Shown: positions 37,402 to 45,150 of the stretch, one piece after another
Layout of the letters: each line of letters starts with the position of its first letter
Numbering within the stretch: position 1 is the first letter of the stretch
Assembly (NCBI RefSeq): GCF_004522095.1
Contig: NZ_SPUI01000002.1
Coordinates: 1,054,001-1,118,000, forward strand
Direction of reading: 5' to 3'
Origin: Nocardioides sp. 503
GTDB lineage: Bacteria > Actinomycetota > Actinomycetes > Propionibacteriales > Nocardioidaceae
DNA: 64,000 nucleotides
The notes under the pieces: generated by a model
What the model saw: the letters and a program-made list of their open reading frames with translations, nothing else
Told to the model about the DNA's origin: nothing
The model's database searches: none
Position numbers and translations under genes: made by a program

Positions 37402-37407
37402 ATGCTA
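37402..37407 (-). promoter_or_regulatory. -10 box TAGCAT for the gene at 37393
   Basis: On the minus strand TAGCAT ends eight bases before the GTG at 37393. Confidence 0.4.
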
Positions 37408-37434
37408 GTGGCCCGCACCTAAGACGGCTCTGGA

Positions 37435-37440
37435 TAGGGT
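37435..37440 (+). promoter_or_regulatory. -10 box TAGGGT for the gene at 37447
   Basis: TAGGGT ends six bases before the ATG at 37447, indicating a leaderless transcript. Confidence 0.5.
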
Positions 37441-37446
37441 GCCCTC

Positions 37447-38241
37447 ATGGGAGCCGTGCTGGAGTTCGCCGACGTCACCGTCAGGCGCGGCCAGGCCACC
37501 CTCCTCGACCGGGTCTCGTGGACGGTCGAGGAGGACGAGCGGTGGGTCGTCCTCGGCCCCAACGGTGCCGGCAAGACCACGCTGCTCCAGGTCGCCTCCG
37601 CCCAGATGCACCCCACCAGCGGGGTCGTGGGCATCCTCGAGGAGGTCCTCGGCACCGTCGACGTCTTCGACCTCCGGCCCCGGATCGGCCTCACCAGCGC
37701 GGCGATCGCCGAGCGCGTGCCGCGCGGCGAGCTCGTGCACGACGTCGTGGTGTCCGCCTCCTACGGCGTGGTGGGCCGCTGGCGCGAGGCCTACGACGAC
37801 CTGGACCACGAGCGCGCCTCGAGCCTGCTCGTCGAGATGGGCGTGAGCCACCTGACCGACCGCACGTTCGGCACCCTGAGCGAGGGCGAGCGCAAGCGGG
37901 TCCAGATCGCCCGGGCCCTGATGTCGGACCCCGAGCTGCTGCTCCTCGACGAGCCCGCCGCGGGCCTGGACCTCGGCGGCCGCGAGGACCTGGTGTCGAC
38001 GCTGTCGGTGCTGGCCTTCGATCCCGACTCCCCGGCCACCGTCCTGGTCTCCCACCACGTCGAGGAGATCCCGCCCGGCTTCTCCCACGCGCTGCTGCTG
38101 CGCCAGGGCGCGGTCGTCGCCGCGGGGCTGCTGGACGACGTGCTCACGCCCGAGACGCTGTCGGCGACGTTCGGGATGCCGCTGGCGCTGCACCACGAGG
38201 ACGGGCGCTGGGCGGCTCGTCGCCAGACGCGTCACCGATAG
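37447..38241 (+). CDS. YlmA-like ABC ATP-binding protein
   Basis: A 264-residue single ABC ATPase domain. Walker A is GPNGAGKTT (near residues 38-46), the signature is LSEGERKRVQIARALM (GG replaced by EG, as in the YlmA/ModF-like group) and Walker B is LLLLDEPAAGLD with SHHVEEI. No permease gene adjoins it, so it may act with an unlinked permease or be a non-transport ATPase. It precedes the NfeD gene by nine bases, but that gene has its own promoter-like box. Confidence 0.88.
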   Translation: MGAVLEFADVTVRRGQATLLDRVSWTVEEDERWVVLGPNGAGKTTLLQVASAQMHPTSGVVGILEEVLGTVDVFDLRPRIGLTSAAIAERVPRGELVHDVVVSASYGVVGRWREAYDDLDHERASSLLVEMGVSHLTDRTFGTLSEGERKRVQIARALMSDPELLLLDEPAAGLDLGGREDLVSTLSVLAFDPDSPATVLVSHHVEEIPPGFSHALLLRQGAVVAAGLLDDVLTPETLSATFGMPLALHHEDGRWAARRQTRHR

Positions 38242-38244
38242 GAT
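38239..38244 (+). promoter_or_regulatory. -10 box TAGGAT for the nfeD-like gene
   Basis: TAGGAT overlaps the stop codon of the ABC ATPase gene and ends six bases before the ATG at 38251. Confidence 0.45.
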
Positions 38245-38250
38245 CGAGGC

Positions 38251-38712
38251 ATGGACTGGCTCTCGGACAACCTGTGGCAGACCTGGCTGGGTCTTGCCAT
38301 CGTCCTGGGTGTCGCGGAGATGTTCAGCCTCGACCTGGTCCTGATCATGGTCGCCGTCGGCGCGGTCGCCGGCATGCTCGTGGCCCTGCTGGGCGCGCCG
38401 TTCGCGCTGCAGGCCCTCGTGGCGGCCGGTGCGTCGGTCGCGATGCTCGCGCTGGTGCGCCCCCAGCTGGCCAAGCGCTTCCACGGCGGCCCCGAGCTCA
38501 ACCTCGGCCACAACAAGCTGGTCGGGCAGCGCGCGGTCGTCACGCAGGAGATCACCGGTCTCGAGACCGGCCGGATCCGCCTCGGAGGCGAGATCTGGTC
38601 CGCCGCGCCCTACGACGAGCACCTCACGATCATCCCGGGGCAGACCGTGGAGGTGCTCGAGATCCGGGGCGCCACCGCCTACGTGCACCCCGTGGCCACC
38701 CTCGAGTCCTGA
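38251..38712 (+). CDS. NfeD family membrane protein
   Basis: A 153-residue NfeD-like protein with an N-terminal pair of membrane helices (about residues 13-32 and 36-66) and a C-terminal OB-fold domain (about 88-150, KLVGQRAVVTQEITGLETGRIRLGGEIWSA and PGQTVEVLEIRGATAYVHP). NfeD proteins pair with SPFH/stomatin proteins, and exactly such a gene follows 21 bases downstream. Confidence 0.9.
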   Translation: MDWLSDNLWQTWLGLAIVLGVAEMFSLDLVLIMVAVGAVAGMLVALLGAPFALQALVAAGASVAMLALVRPQLAKRFHGGPELNLGHNKLVGQRAVVTQEITGLETGRIRLGGEIWSAAPYDEHLTIIPGQTVEVLEIRGATAYVHPVATLES

Positions 38713-38733
38713 CGCTCCACCGAAGGAGAACCC

Positions 38734-39921
38734 GTGATCTACCTGATCCTGCTGGGTCTGCTGTTCCTGTTCGTGATCGTGCTGCTCGCCAAGACCGTGC
38801 GCATCGTCCCGCAGGCGCGCGCGGGCATCGTCGAGCGCTTCGGCAAGTACAAGCAGACGCTGAGCGCGGGCCTCAACGTGGTGGTGCCGTTCGTCGACAA
38901 GGTCCGCTACCTCATCGACCTGCGCGAGCAGGTCGTGAGCTTCCCGCCGCAGCCCGTGATCACCCAGGACAACCTGGTGGTCTCGATCGACACGGTCATC
39001 TACTTCCAGGTCACCGACCCGATCGCGGCGACCTACGAGATCGCCAACTACATCCAGGCCGTCGAGCAGCTCACGATGACCACGCTGCGCAACATCGTCG
39101 GCGGCATGGACCTCGAGGGCACGCTGACCAGCCGCGACGAGATCAACACCCGCCTGCGCGGCGTGCTCGACGAGGCCACCGGCAAGTGGGGCATCCGCGT
39201 CAACCGAGTCGAGCTCAAGGGCATCGACCCGCCGCCGTCCATCAAGGACTCGATGGAGAAGCAGATGCGCGCCGACCGCGACAAGCGGGCGCAGATCCTC
39301 ACCGCCGAGGGTGGCCGCCAGGCCGCCATCCTGACCGCCGAGGGTGAGAAGCAGTCCTCGATCCTCTCGGCCGAGGGTGACCGCGAGTCGCTGATCCTGC
39401 GTGCGCAGGCCGACCGCGAGTCCTCGATCCTGCGTGCGCAGGGTGAGGGCCAGGCCATCCAGACCGTCTTCCAGGCGATCCACGACGGCAACCCCGACCA
39501 GTCGCTGCTGGCCTACCAGTACCTCACGATGATGCCCAAGCTCGCCGAGGGCAGCGCCAACAAGCTGTGGATCGTGCCGAGCGAGATCGGCAAGGCCCTC
39601 GAGGGCCTCGGATCCACGATGAGCGAGATGGCCGGCATCCCCAAGGAGAACGACGGCCCGCGCAACCGCGTCGACATGGGCAGCATGGACCCGGCCAAGC
39701 TGGCCGGCAGCGGCGCGCTCGCGGAGAGCGAGCGGCGCACCAACAAGGTCGTGGAGGACGCCATCGCCGAGGCGCAGGCCGCGGCCAACCCGGTCACGCC
39801 GAACGCGGCCGCCGTGCCCCCGCCGCCCCCGACCGACGTGGCCGACGTGGCCGAGGCCGGTCGGACCGACGGACCCTCCGACGACAGCGCTCCGCCGCCG
39901 CCCCCGCCGCCCGCCCCCTAG
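38734..39921 (+). CDS. SPFH/Band 7 (stomatin-like, QmcA-type) protein
   Basis: A 395-residue membrane-anchored scaffold protein. One N-terminal helix (about residues 2-21) is followed by the SPFH domain (about 22-190, RIVPQARAGIVERFGKYKQTLSAGLN). A helical region with repeated tracts follows (EGGRQAAILTAEGEKQSSILSAEGDRESLILRAQADRESSIL, about 191-235), then a Pro-rich acidic tail ending in PPPPPPPAP. Such proteins organise membrane microdomains or regulate FtsH. GTG start 38734 follows GAAGGAG. Partner NfeD is immediately upstream. Confidence 0.93.
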   Translation: MIYLILLGLLFLFVIVLLAKTVRIVPQARAGIVERFGKYKQTLSAGLNVVVPFVDKVRYLIDLREQVVSFPPQPVITQDNLVVSIDTVIYFQVTDPIAATYEIANYIQAVEQLTMTTLRNIVGGMDLEGTLTSRDEINTRLRGVLDEATGKWGIRVNRVELKGIDPPPSIKDSMEKQMRADRDKRAQILTAEGGRQAAILTAEGEKQSSILSAEGDRESLILRAQADRESSILRAQGEGQAIQTVFQAIHDGNPDQSLLAYQYLTMMPKLAEGSANKLWIVPSEIGKALEGLGSTMSEMAGIPKENDGPRNRVDMGSMDPAKLAGSGALAESERRTNKVVEDAIAEAQAAANPVTPNAAAVPPPPPTDVADVAEAGRTDGPSDDSAPPPPPPPAP

Positions 39922-39924
39922 TAC

Positions 39925-40689
39925 GTGTCGCTGCTCGAGGCCGCGGCGATCCTGCTCGCGGGCGTCGCTGCCGGCACCATCAACACCGTGGTCGGGTCCG
40001 GCACCCTGATCACGTTCCCCACGCTGCTGGCCTTCGGCGTGCCCCCGGTGACGGCCAACGTGTCCAACAACATCGGGCTCGTGCCGGGGTCGGTGACCGG
40101 GGCGGTCGGCTACCGCCGGGAGCTCTCCGGTCAGCGCTCGCGGGTGCTGCGCCTGCTCTCCGCCTCCGTCATCGGCGGCGGTGTCGGCGCGGTGCTGCTG
40201 CTGGTGCTGCCGGAGGGCGCGTTCTCCGCGATCGTGCCGGTGCTGATCCTGCTGGGCGTGGTGCTGGTGATCTTCCAGCCCCGCCTGTCTGCCTGGGTCG
40301 CGGGCCGCTCGGAGGCGCGGGGCACCACGGAGCGGGACGGCGCCTGGTGGGTGTGGCCGGCGGTCCTGCTCACCGGGGTCTACGGCGGCTACTTCGGCGC
40401 CGCCCAAGGCGTCCTGCTGATGGCCGTGCTGGGCATCGGGCTCTCCGAGCACCTCCAGCGGCTGAACGCCGTCAAGAACGTGCTGGCTGCGGCCGTCAAC
40501 GCGGTCGCGGGGCTGCTGTTCGTCTTCATCGCCGACGTCGACTGGCGCGTCGTCGCGCTCATCGGCTGCGGAGCGGTGGTCGGCGGCCTGATCGGCGCCC
40601 GCGTCGGTCGCCGGCTGCCGCCGTCGGTGCTGCGCGCGGTGATCGTGGTCGTCGGCCTGGTCGCCCTGGTGTCCCTGCTCCTCACCTGA
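39925..40689 (+). CDS. TauE/SafE-family transporter (sulfite exporter-like)
   Basis: A 254-residue protein with about eight membrane helices in two homologous halves. Hallmarks are GVAAGTINTVVGSGTLITFPTLLAFG (near residues 13-38) and TGVYGGYFGAAQGVLLMAVL (near 150-169), which are the repeated re-entrant motifs. TauE/SafE members are linked to export of sulfite or organosulfur anions, but substrate assignment from sequence is unreliable. GTG start 39925, three bases after the SPFH stop. Confidence 0.9.
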   Translation: MSLLEAAAILLAGVAAGTINTVVGSGTLITFPTLLAFGVPPVTANVSNNIGLVPGSVTGAVGYRRELSGQRSRVLRLLSASVIGGGVGAVLLLVLPEGAFSAIVPVLILLGVVLVIFQPRLSAWVAGRSEARGTTERDGAWWVWPAVLLTGVYGGYFGAAQGVLLMAVLGIGLSEHLQRLNAVKNVLAAAVNAVAGLLFVFIADVDWRVVALIGCGAVVGGLIGARVGRRLPPSVLRAVIVVVGLVALVSLLLT

Positions 40690-40711
40690 GCGGCCGAGGC
40701 GCCACGGTGGG

Positions 40712-41077
40712 CTACGCGGCGGTGACCGTCGTGCGCTTCTTGACCCGCAGGCCCAGCAGGCCGGAGAGCACCGCCCCCGTGGCGACCGCCACCAGGCCGT
40801 AGCCGGCCTGCTTCGGCAGCGAGCCCGCCTGGATGGCGGCGTAGGCCGTGCCGGCGTCGGCGCCGTCGACGGCCATGCCCACGAGGACGAGGTTGCGTCG
40901 GGCGCCGCCGGAGGACACCAGGGTCAGCGCCCCGAGGGCGATCTCGCGCGAGCCGAACCACTGCGTGAGCAGCGGCGAGGACGGCTGGGCCATCGCGGTG
41001 GCGACGAGGTCGGGCTTGGCGAGCGAGGCCACGCCGACGGCGATGCGGCCGAGGGCGAGGCTGGTCACGGGGTTCAT
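40712..41077 (-). CDS. Small membrane protein, DUF4267-like
   Basis: A 121-residue protein with three or four hydrophobic segments and the motif QWFGSREIALGALTLVSSGGARRNLVLVGMAVDGADAGTAYAAI. This pattern, R-E-I-A-L-G followed by helices and D-x-x-D, resembles actinobacterial DUF4267 proteins, of unknown function. It converges with the TauE gene and has no obvious partner. Confidence 0.7.
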   Translation of the reverse strand: MNPVTSLALGRIAVGVASLAKPDLVATAMAQPSSPLLTQWFGSREIALGALTLVSSGGARRNLVLVGMAVDGADAGTAYAAIQAGSLPKQAGYGLVAVATGAVLSGLLGLRVKKRTTVTAA

Positions 41078-41087
41078 GCCGGTGACC

Positions 41088-41204
41088 CTAGCGGGCAGCG
41101 CGCACCCAGCGTCCGAAGGTCGGGTCGCGCCAGTCGGGCTCGACGCCCGCGGGCGCCCAGGTGTCGGAGTACCAGCCTTCGCCGACCCGGCCGCTGGTGT
41201 CCAC
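41088..41204 (-). CDS. Possible 38-residue Trp-rich peptide, in frame behind the hydrolase stop
   Basis: From a GTG at 41204 to TAG at 41088: 38 codons, with 36 of 39 third positions G or C, encoding GRVGEGWYSDTWAPAGVEPD followed by WRDPTFGRWVRAAR. It lies in the same frame as the upstream hydrolase, whose TGA stop is only 12 bases before this GTG. It could be a tiny translationally coupled gene, a readthrough extension, or the remnant of a longer C-terminus. I cannot decide from sequence alone, and no ribosome-binding site is convincing. Confidence 0.4.
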   Translation of the reverse strand: MDTSGRVGEGWYSDTWAPAGVEPDWRDPTFGRWVRAAR

Positions 41205-41216
41205 GGCCGATCCGCC

Positions 41217-42191
41217 TCAGAGGAGGGAGCGCGACGGCGGGGCGACGTAGGTGGTGAGCCAGCGCCCCAGCTCGTCGTAGACCCGCGCCCGCGCCTCGGG
41301 GCGGGAGAGGACCACGTCGTGCAGCGCCCCGGGTACGGCGACGTAGGTGACGTGGGTGCCGATCGCCGTGGACCACCGGCGGATCTGGGCCACGTCCAGG
41401 ACGATGTCGGTGCTGAGCACGTCCTCGCCCATCTCGGTCGGACGCGAGGAGCGGTCGGAGGAGAGCACGAGCACGGGGCAGCGCACGTCGAGGCCGCGCT
41501 GCAGCCTCTTGTGGCCCTCGCGGATCGCGCGCAGCCAGCCGGCGTAGACCGAGAAGGACGTCATCGGCTTCCACCGCAGGTCGAAGTCCCACTCGCCCTC
41601 GTGCTCGGTGTGCAGGCTGCGGGCGTAGAGGCCCGAGACGCTGCGCCGGATCTCGCGCATCGGCTGACGCGCCCCGACCTGCTTGATGATCGGCGTGCCG
41701 ACCAGCCGGGCGGCCGTGCCGCCCTGGAGGTCCAGCCACGGGGAGTTGAGCACGAGCGCGGCCAGCTCGGCCGGCCGACCCCGGTCGAGCCACAGCGGCA
41801 GGATCAGCCCGCCGGTGGAGTGGGCCGACGCGACGACCCGGGTGTGGCCGTCGCGGGCGGTGATCCGGTGCCACGCCTCGGACAGCTCGTCGTCGTACTC
41901 GCGCAGGTCACCGACGTAGTTGGGGGTCTGGTGCGGCAGGATCGAGCGGCCGTACTTGCGCAGGTCGAGGGCGTAGAAGTCGTAGCCCCGCTCCAGCCAC
42001 CAGGCGGCGTACTCGGTCTGGAAGAAGTAGTCGGCGAAGCCGTGCACGTGCAGGACGGCCCCGCGGCTCGCGACCGGTGAGCGGTGGCTCACCAGCGTGG
42101 CGACCACCTCGCCCTCCGTGTCGGGCCGCAGCGTGAAGGTCTCGGCGACCCACGGCTCGCCGAGGACGTCGGGTCCGGGCTCGTGCGTCAT
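41217..42191 (-). CDS. Alpha/beta hydrolase (serine aminopeptidase S33-like/lysophospholipase-type)
   Basis: A 324-residue alpha/beta-hydrolase. The oxyanion/HG region is VLHVHGFADYFFQ (near residues 42-54), the nucleophile elbow is ASAHSTGG with Ser near 120, the acid residue is in CPVLVLSSDRSSRP, and the catalytic His is in PGALHDVVLS (near 296). The substrate is probably a small ester, lipid or amide. It follows the glutamine amidotransferase gene by 12 bases and may belong to the same operon. Confidence 0.88.
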   Translation of the reverse strand: MTHEPGPDVLGEPWVAETFTLRPDTEGEVVATLVSHRSPVASRGAVLHVHGFADYFFQTEYAAWWLERGYDFYALDLRKYGRSILPHQTPNYVGDLREYDDELSEAWHRITARDGHTRVVASAHSTGGLILPLWLDRGRPAELAALVLNSPWLDLQGGTAARLVGTPIIKQVGARQPMREIRRSVSGLYARSLHTEHEGEWDFDLRWKPMTSFSVYAGWLRAIREGHKRLQRGLDVRCPVLVLSSDRSSRPTEMGEDVLSTDIVLDVAQIRRWSTAIGTHVTYVAVPGALHDVVLSRPEARARVYDELGRWLTTYVAPPSRSLL

Positions 42192-42203
42192 GCCCGCAGT
42201 CTG

Positions 42204-42920
42204 TCAGGCGCGGTCGGCGGCGTAGGACGAGGCCGCGCGCACGAGACCGGCCAGCAGGCCGACGTCGGCGGCGGTCTCGGGATGCCACTGCACCGCCAGG
42301 CAGAACCGCTCGCCGGGGACCTCCATGGCCTCGAGCGTCCCGTCGTCGGCGTGCGCGACCCCGCTGAAGCCGGGGTGCGTGCGCACCGACTGGTGGTGGT
42401 GGCAGCGGACGTCGAGGGTCTCGCCGACCAGTCCGGCCAGTCGGGAGCCCGCGGCCGTGCGGACCGCCACGGAGCCGAACACGTCGCCGCCGGGGGAGTG
42501 CTCCTCGTGCCCCACCACGTCGGGCGTGTGCTGGTCGAGTACGCCGCCGGCGTGCACCGCCATGAGCTGCATCCCGCGGCAGACACCCAGCACCGGCAGG
42601 CCCACCGCCGCAGCGGCGTCGAGCAGCGCGGTCTCCCAGGCGTCGCGGTCGGGGCGCCAGGCGGCGGTGCGGGGGTGCGGCTCGGCGCCGTAGCGCGCCG
42701 GGTCCACGTCGGCGCCGCCGGTGACGACCAGGCCGTCGAGCCGTGCGACCACCTCGTCCGCGGCGCCGACGCCGGCCACCGGCGGCAGCAGGACGGGCAG
42801 CCCTCCGGTGGCGGTGACGGCGTCGGCGTACTGGGTGGGGAGCAGGTCGGCCGGCTGCTGCCAGACGCCCCAGGCGGCCTGCTCCCGGTACGTCGTCAGC
42901 CCGATGACAAGGGCGGCCAC
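42204..42920 (-). CDS. PuuD-like gamma-glutamyl-gamma-aminobutyrate hydrolase (class I glutamine amidotransferase)
   Basis: A 238-residue class I amidotransferase-fold hydrolase. The nucleophile Cys is in GVCRGMQLMAVHAGG (near residue 106), and the His-Glu pair is in LAVQWHPETAA (near 218-220). VTGGADVDPARYG is typical of PuuD. It would free the carboxylate product from its gamma-glutamyl carrier in the Puu-type route. It lies downstream of the aldehyde dehydrogenase and SDR genes in the same direction. Confidence 0.92.
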   Translation of the reverse strand: MAALVIGLTTYREQAAWGVWQQPADLLPTQYADAVTATGGLPVLLPPVAGVGAADEVVARLDGLVVTGGADVDPARYGAEPHPRTAAWRPDRDAWETALLDAAAAVGLPVLGVCRGMQLMAVHAGGVLDQHTPDVVGHEEHSPGGDVFGSVAVRTAAGSRLAGLVGETLDVRCHHHQSVRTHPGFSGVAHADDGTLEAMEVPGERFCLAVQWHPETAADVGLLAGLVRAASSYAADRA

Positions 42921-42921
42921 G

Positions 42922-43701
42922 TCAGAGGGGCGTCACGTAGGCGCCGGAGATGCCGCCGTCGACGAGGAACGTGCTCGCAGTCATGAACGAGGAGTCGTCC
43001 GAGGCCAGGAACAGCACGGCCGAGGCCATCTCGGAGGGTTCCCCGAAGCGGCCCATCGGCACGTGCACGAGACGGCGGGCGGCCCGCTCGGCGTCCTTGG
43101 CGAACAGGTCCTGCAGCAGCGGCGTGTTGACCGGCCCCGGGCACAGCGCGTTGACGCGCACCCCCTGGCGGGCGAACTGCACGCCGAGCTCGCGCGTCAT
43201 CGCCAGCACCCCGCCCTTGGAGGCGGAGTAGGAGATCTGCGAGGTCGCCGCGCCCATGACCGCCACGAAGGAGGCGGTGTTGATGATGGAGCCGCGGCCC
43301 TGCTCGAGCATGTAGGGCAGTGCGGCCTTGCAGCACAGGTAGACCGAGGTGAGGTTGACCTCCTGCACCCGGCGCCAGGCGTCCAGGTCGGTGTCGAGGA
43401 TCGAGTCGTCCTCGGGCGGGGAGATGCCGGCGTTGTTGAACGCGATGTCGACGGCGCCGTAGGTGTCCTTGGCCGTGCGGAAGAGCGCGTCGACCTGGTC
43501 CTTGTCGGTCACGTCGACGTGCACGTAGGTGGCGATGTCGGTGCCGCCGAGCTGCCCGACGAGCTCGTGCCCGCGCTGGTCGTCGATGTCGCCGATGACG
43601 ACCTTGGCGCCCTCCTCGACGAAGCGCTGCACGGTCGCCAGGCCGATGCCCGAGCAGCCGCCGGTGACGACCGCGACCCGGTCCTGGATGCGTCCTGCCA
43701 T
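42922..43701 (-). CDS. SDR-family NAD(P)-dependent oxidoreductase
   Basis: A 259-residue classical SDR. VTGGCSGIGLATV (cofactor loop), VIGDIDDQRG (Asp after strand two favours NAD), FNNAGISP, the catalytic Ser in NTASFVAVMG and YSASKGG (Tyr/Lys) are intact. It is probably an alcohol or hydroxyacid dehydrogenase in the amine pathway of this operon. One base separates it from the PuuD-like gene, and 90 bases lie between it and the aldehyde dehydrogenase gene. Confidence 0.9.
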   Translation of the reverse strand: MAGRIQDRVAVVTGGCSGIGLATVQRFVEEGAKVVIGDIDDQRGHELVGQLGGTDIATYVHVDVTDKDQVDALFRTAKDTYGAVDIAFNNAGISPPEDDSILDTDLDAWRRVQEVNLTSVYLCCKAALPYMLEQGRGSIINTASFVAVMGAATSQISYSASKGGVLAMTRELGVQFARQGVRVNALCPGPVNTPLLQDLFAKDAERAARRLVHVPMGRFGEPSEMASAVLFLASDDSSFMTASTFLVDGGISGAYVTPL

Positions 43702-43791
43702 GGTGATGAGGTTCCTTTCGGGCTCCGGGGTCTCGACGGGCGCTCGGGCCTGGCGGCCCTCGCTGCTCGACCACCGGGGTGGGGAGGGGGG

Positions 43792-45150
43792 TCAGTGGGC
43801 GATGAAGACGTTCTTCTCCTCGGTGAACGCCGAGGTGGCGTCCGGGCCGAGCTCGCGGCCGAGGCCGGACTGCTTGTAGCCGCCGAACGGCGTCCAGTAG
43901 CGCACCGCGGAGTGCGAGTTGACGCTGAGGTTGCCGCTCTCGACCGCCCGGGCCACGCGCAGGCCGCGGCCCAGGTCGCGGGTGAAGATGGAGCCGGACA
44001 GGCCGTACTCGGTGTCGTTGGCCAGCGCCACGGCGTCGGCCTCGTCGTCGAACGGCATGACGGCGACGACGGGTCCGAAGACCTCCTCGCGCCAGATGCG
44101 GGCCTGGGTGTCCTCGGTCGTCACGACGCTCGGCGGGACCCAGAAGCCCGGCCCGCCCGGGGTGGAGCCCTCGAAGGCGACGTCGGCCTCGTCGAGGAAG
44201 CCGCGCACCGTGCCGAGCTGCTGGGCGGAGATGAGCGGGCCCATCTCGCTGGTCTCGTCGGTGGGGTCGAGCACCCGCATCCCCGTGACCGCCGGCTCCA
44301 GCTTGGACAGGAACTCGTCGTAGACCGAGCGCTGCACGAGGATCCGCGAGCGGGCGCAGCAGTCCTGTCCGGCGTTGTCGAAGACGGCGTACGGCGCGCT
44401 GGCCGCGGCCGCGTCGATGTCGGCGTCCGCGAAGACGATGTTGGAGCTCTTGCCGCCGAGCTCCAGGGTCACCCGCTTCACCTGGTCGGCGCAGCCGGCC
44501 ATGATCTTCTTGCCCACGGCGGTGGAGCCGGTGAAGACGATCTTGCGCACGAGCGGGTGGGTGACGAAGCGCTCGCCGACGACCGAGCCCTTGCCCGGGA
44601 TCACCGTGAGCACGTGCTCGGGCAGGCCGGCCTCCAGGGCGAGCTCGCCCAGGCGGATCGCGGTGAGCGGGGTCAGCTCCGCGGGCTTGAGGACCACGGT
44701 GTTGCCGGCCGCCAGCGCGGGCGCGAAGCCCCAGCCGGCGATCGGCATCGGGAAGTTCCACGGGACGATGACGCCCACGACGCCCAGCGGCTCGCGGAAG
44801 GTGACGTCGACGCCGCCCGGCACGGGGATCTGGCGCCCGAAGAGCCGCTCGGGGGCGGCGGAGTAGTAGTTGAGGCAGTCGCGGACGTTGCCGGCCTCCC
44901 AGCGCGCGTTGCCCCAGGTGTGCCCGGCGTTGCGCACCTCGAGCTCCGCGAGCTCCTCGACGTGGGCGTCGACGACCGTGGCGAAGCGCCGCAGCAGGGT
45001 CGCCCGCTCACCGGGAGCCAGGTCGCGCCAGCCGCCGACGAAGGCGGCGTGCGCGGCCTCGACCGCGGCGTCGGTCTCCTCGACGCTGGCCAGGTGGACG
45101 TCGGTCACCGCCTCGGTCGTGGCGGGGTTGATGACGGTGTAGGAGGACAT
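43792..45150 (-). CDS. Aldehyde dehydrogenase (PuuC-like candidate)
   Basis: A 452-residue NAD(P)-dependent aldehyde dehydrogenase. Motifs in order: VPWNFPMPIAGWGFAPALAAGNTVVLKPAELTP (cofactor site), FTGSTAVGKKI, LELGGKSSNIVF (catalytic Glu) and NAGQDCCARSRILV (catalytic Cys in a CC pair). In the Puu-like scheme it would oxidise a gamma-glutamyl-aminoaldehyde. ATG 45150 overlaps the glutamine-synthetase-like stop by one base, implying coupled translation. Confidence 0.93.
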   Translation of the reverse strand: MSSYTVINPATTEAVTDVHLASVEETDAAVEAAHAAFVGGWRDLAPGERATLLRRFATVVDAHVEELAELEVRNAGHTWGNARWEAGNVRDCLNYYSAAPERLFGRQIPVPGGVDVTFREPLGVVGVIVPWNFPMPIAGWGFAPALAAGNTVVLKPAELTPLTAIRLGELALEAGLPEHVLTVIPGKGSVVGERFVTHPLVRKIVFTGSTAVGKKIMAGCADQVKRVTLELGGKSSNIVFADADIDAAAASAPYAVFDNAGQDCCARSRILVQRSVYDEFLSKLEPAVTGMRVLDPTDETSEMGPLISAQQLGTVRGFLDEADVAFEGSTPGGPGFWVPPSVVTTEDTQARIWREEVFGPVVAVMPFDDEADAVALANDTEYGLSGSIFTRDLGRGLRVARAVESGNLSVNSHSAVRYWTPFGGYKQSGLGRELGPDATSAFTEEKNVFIAH

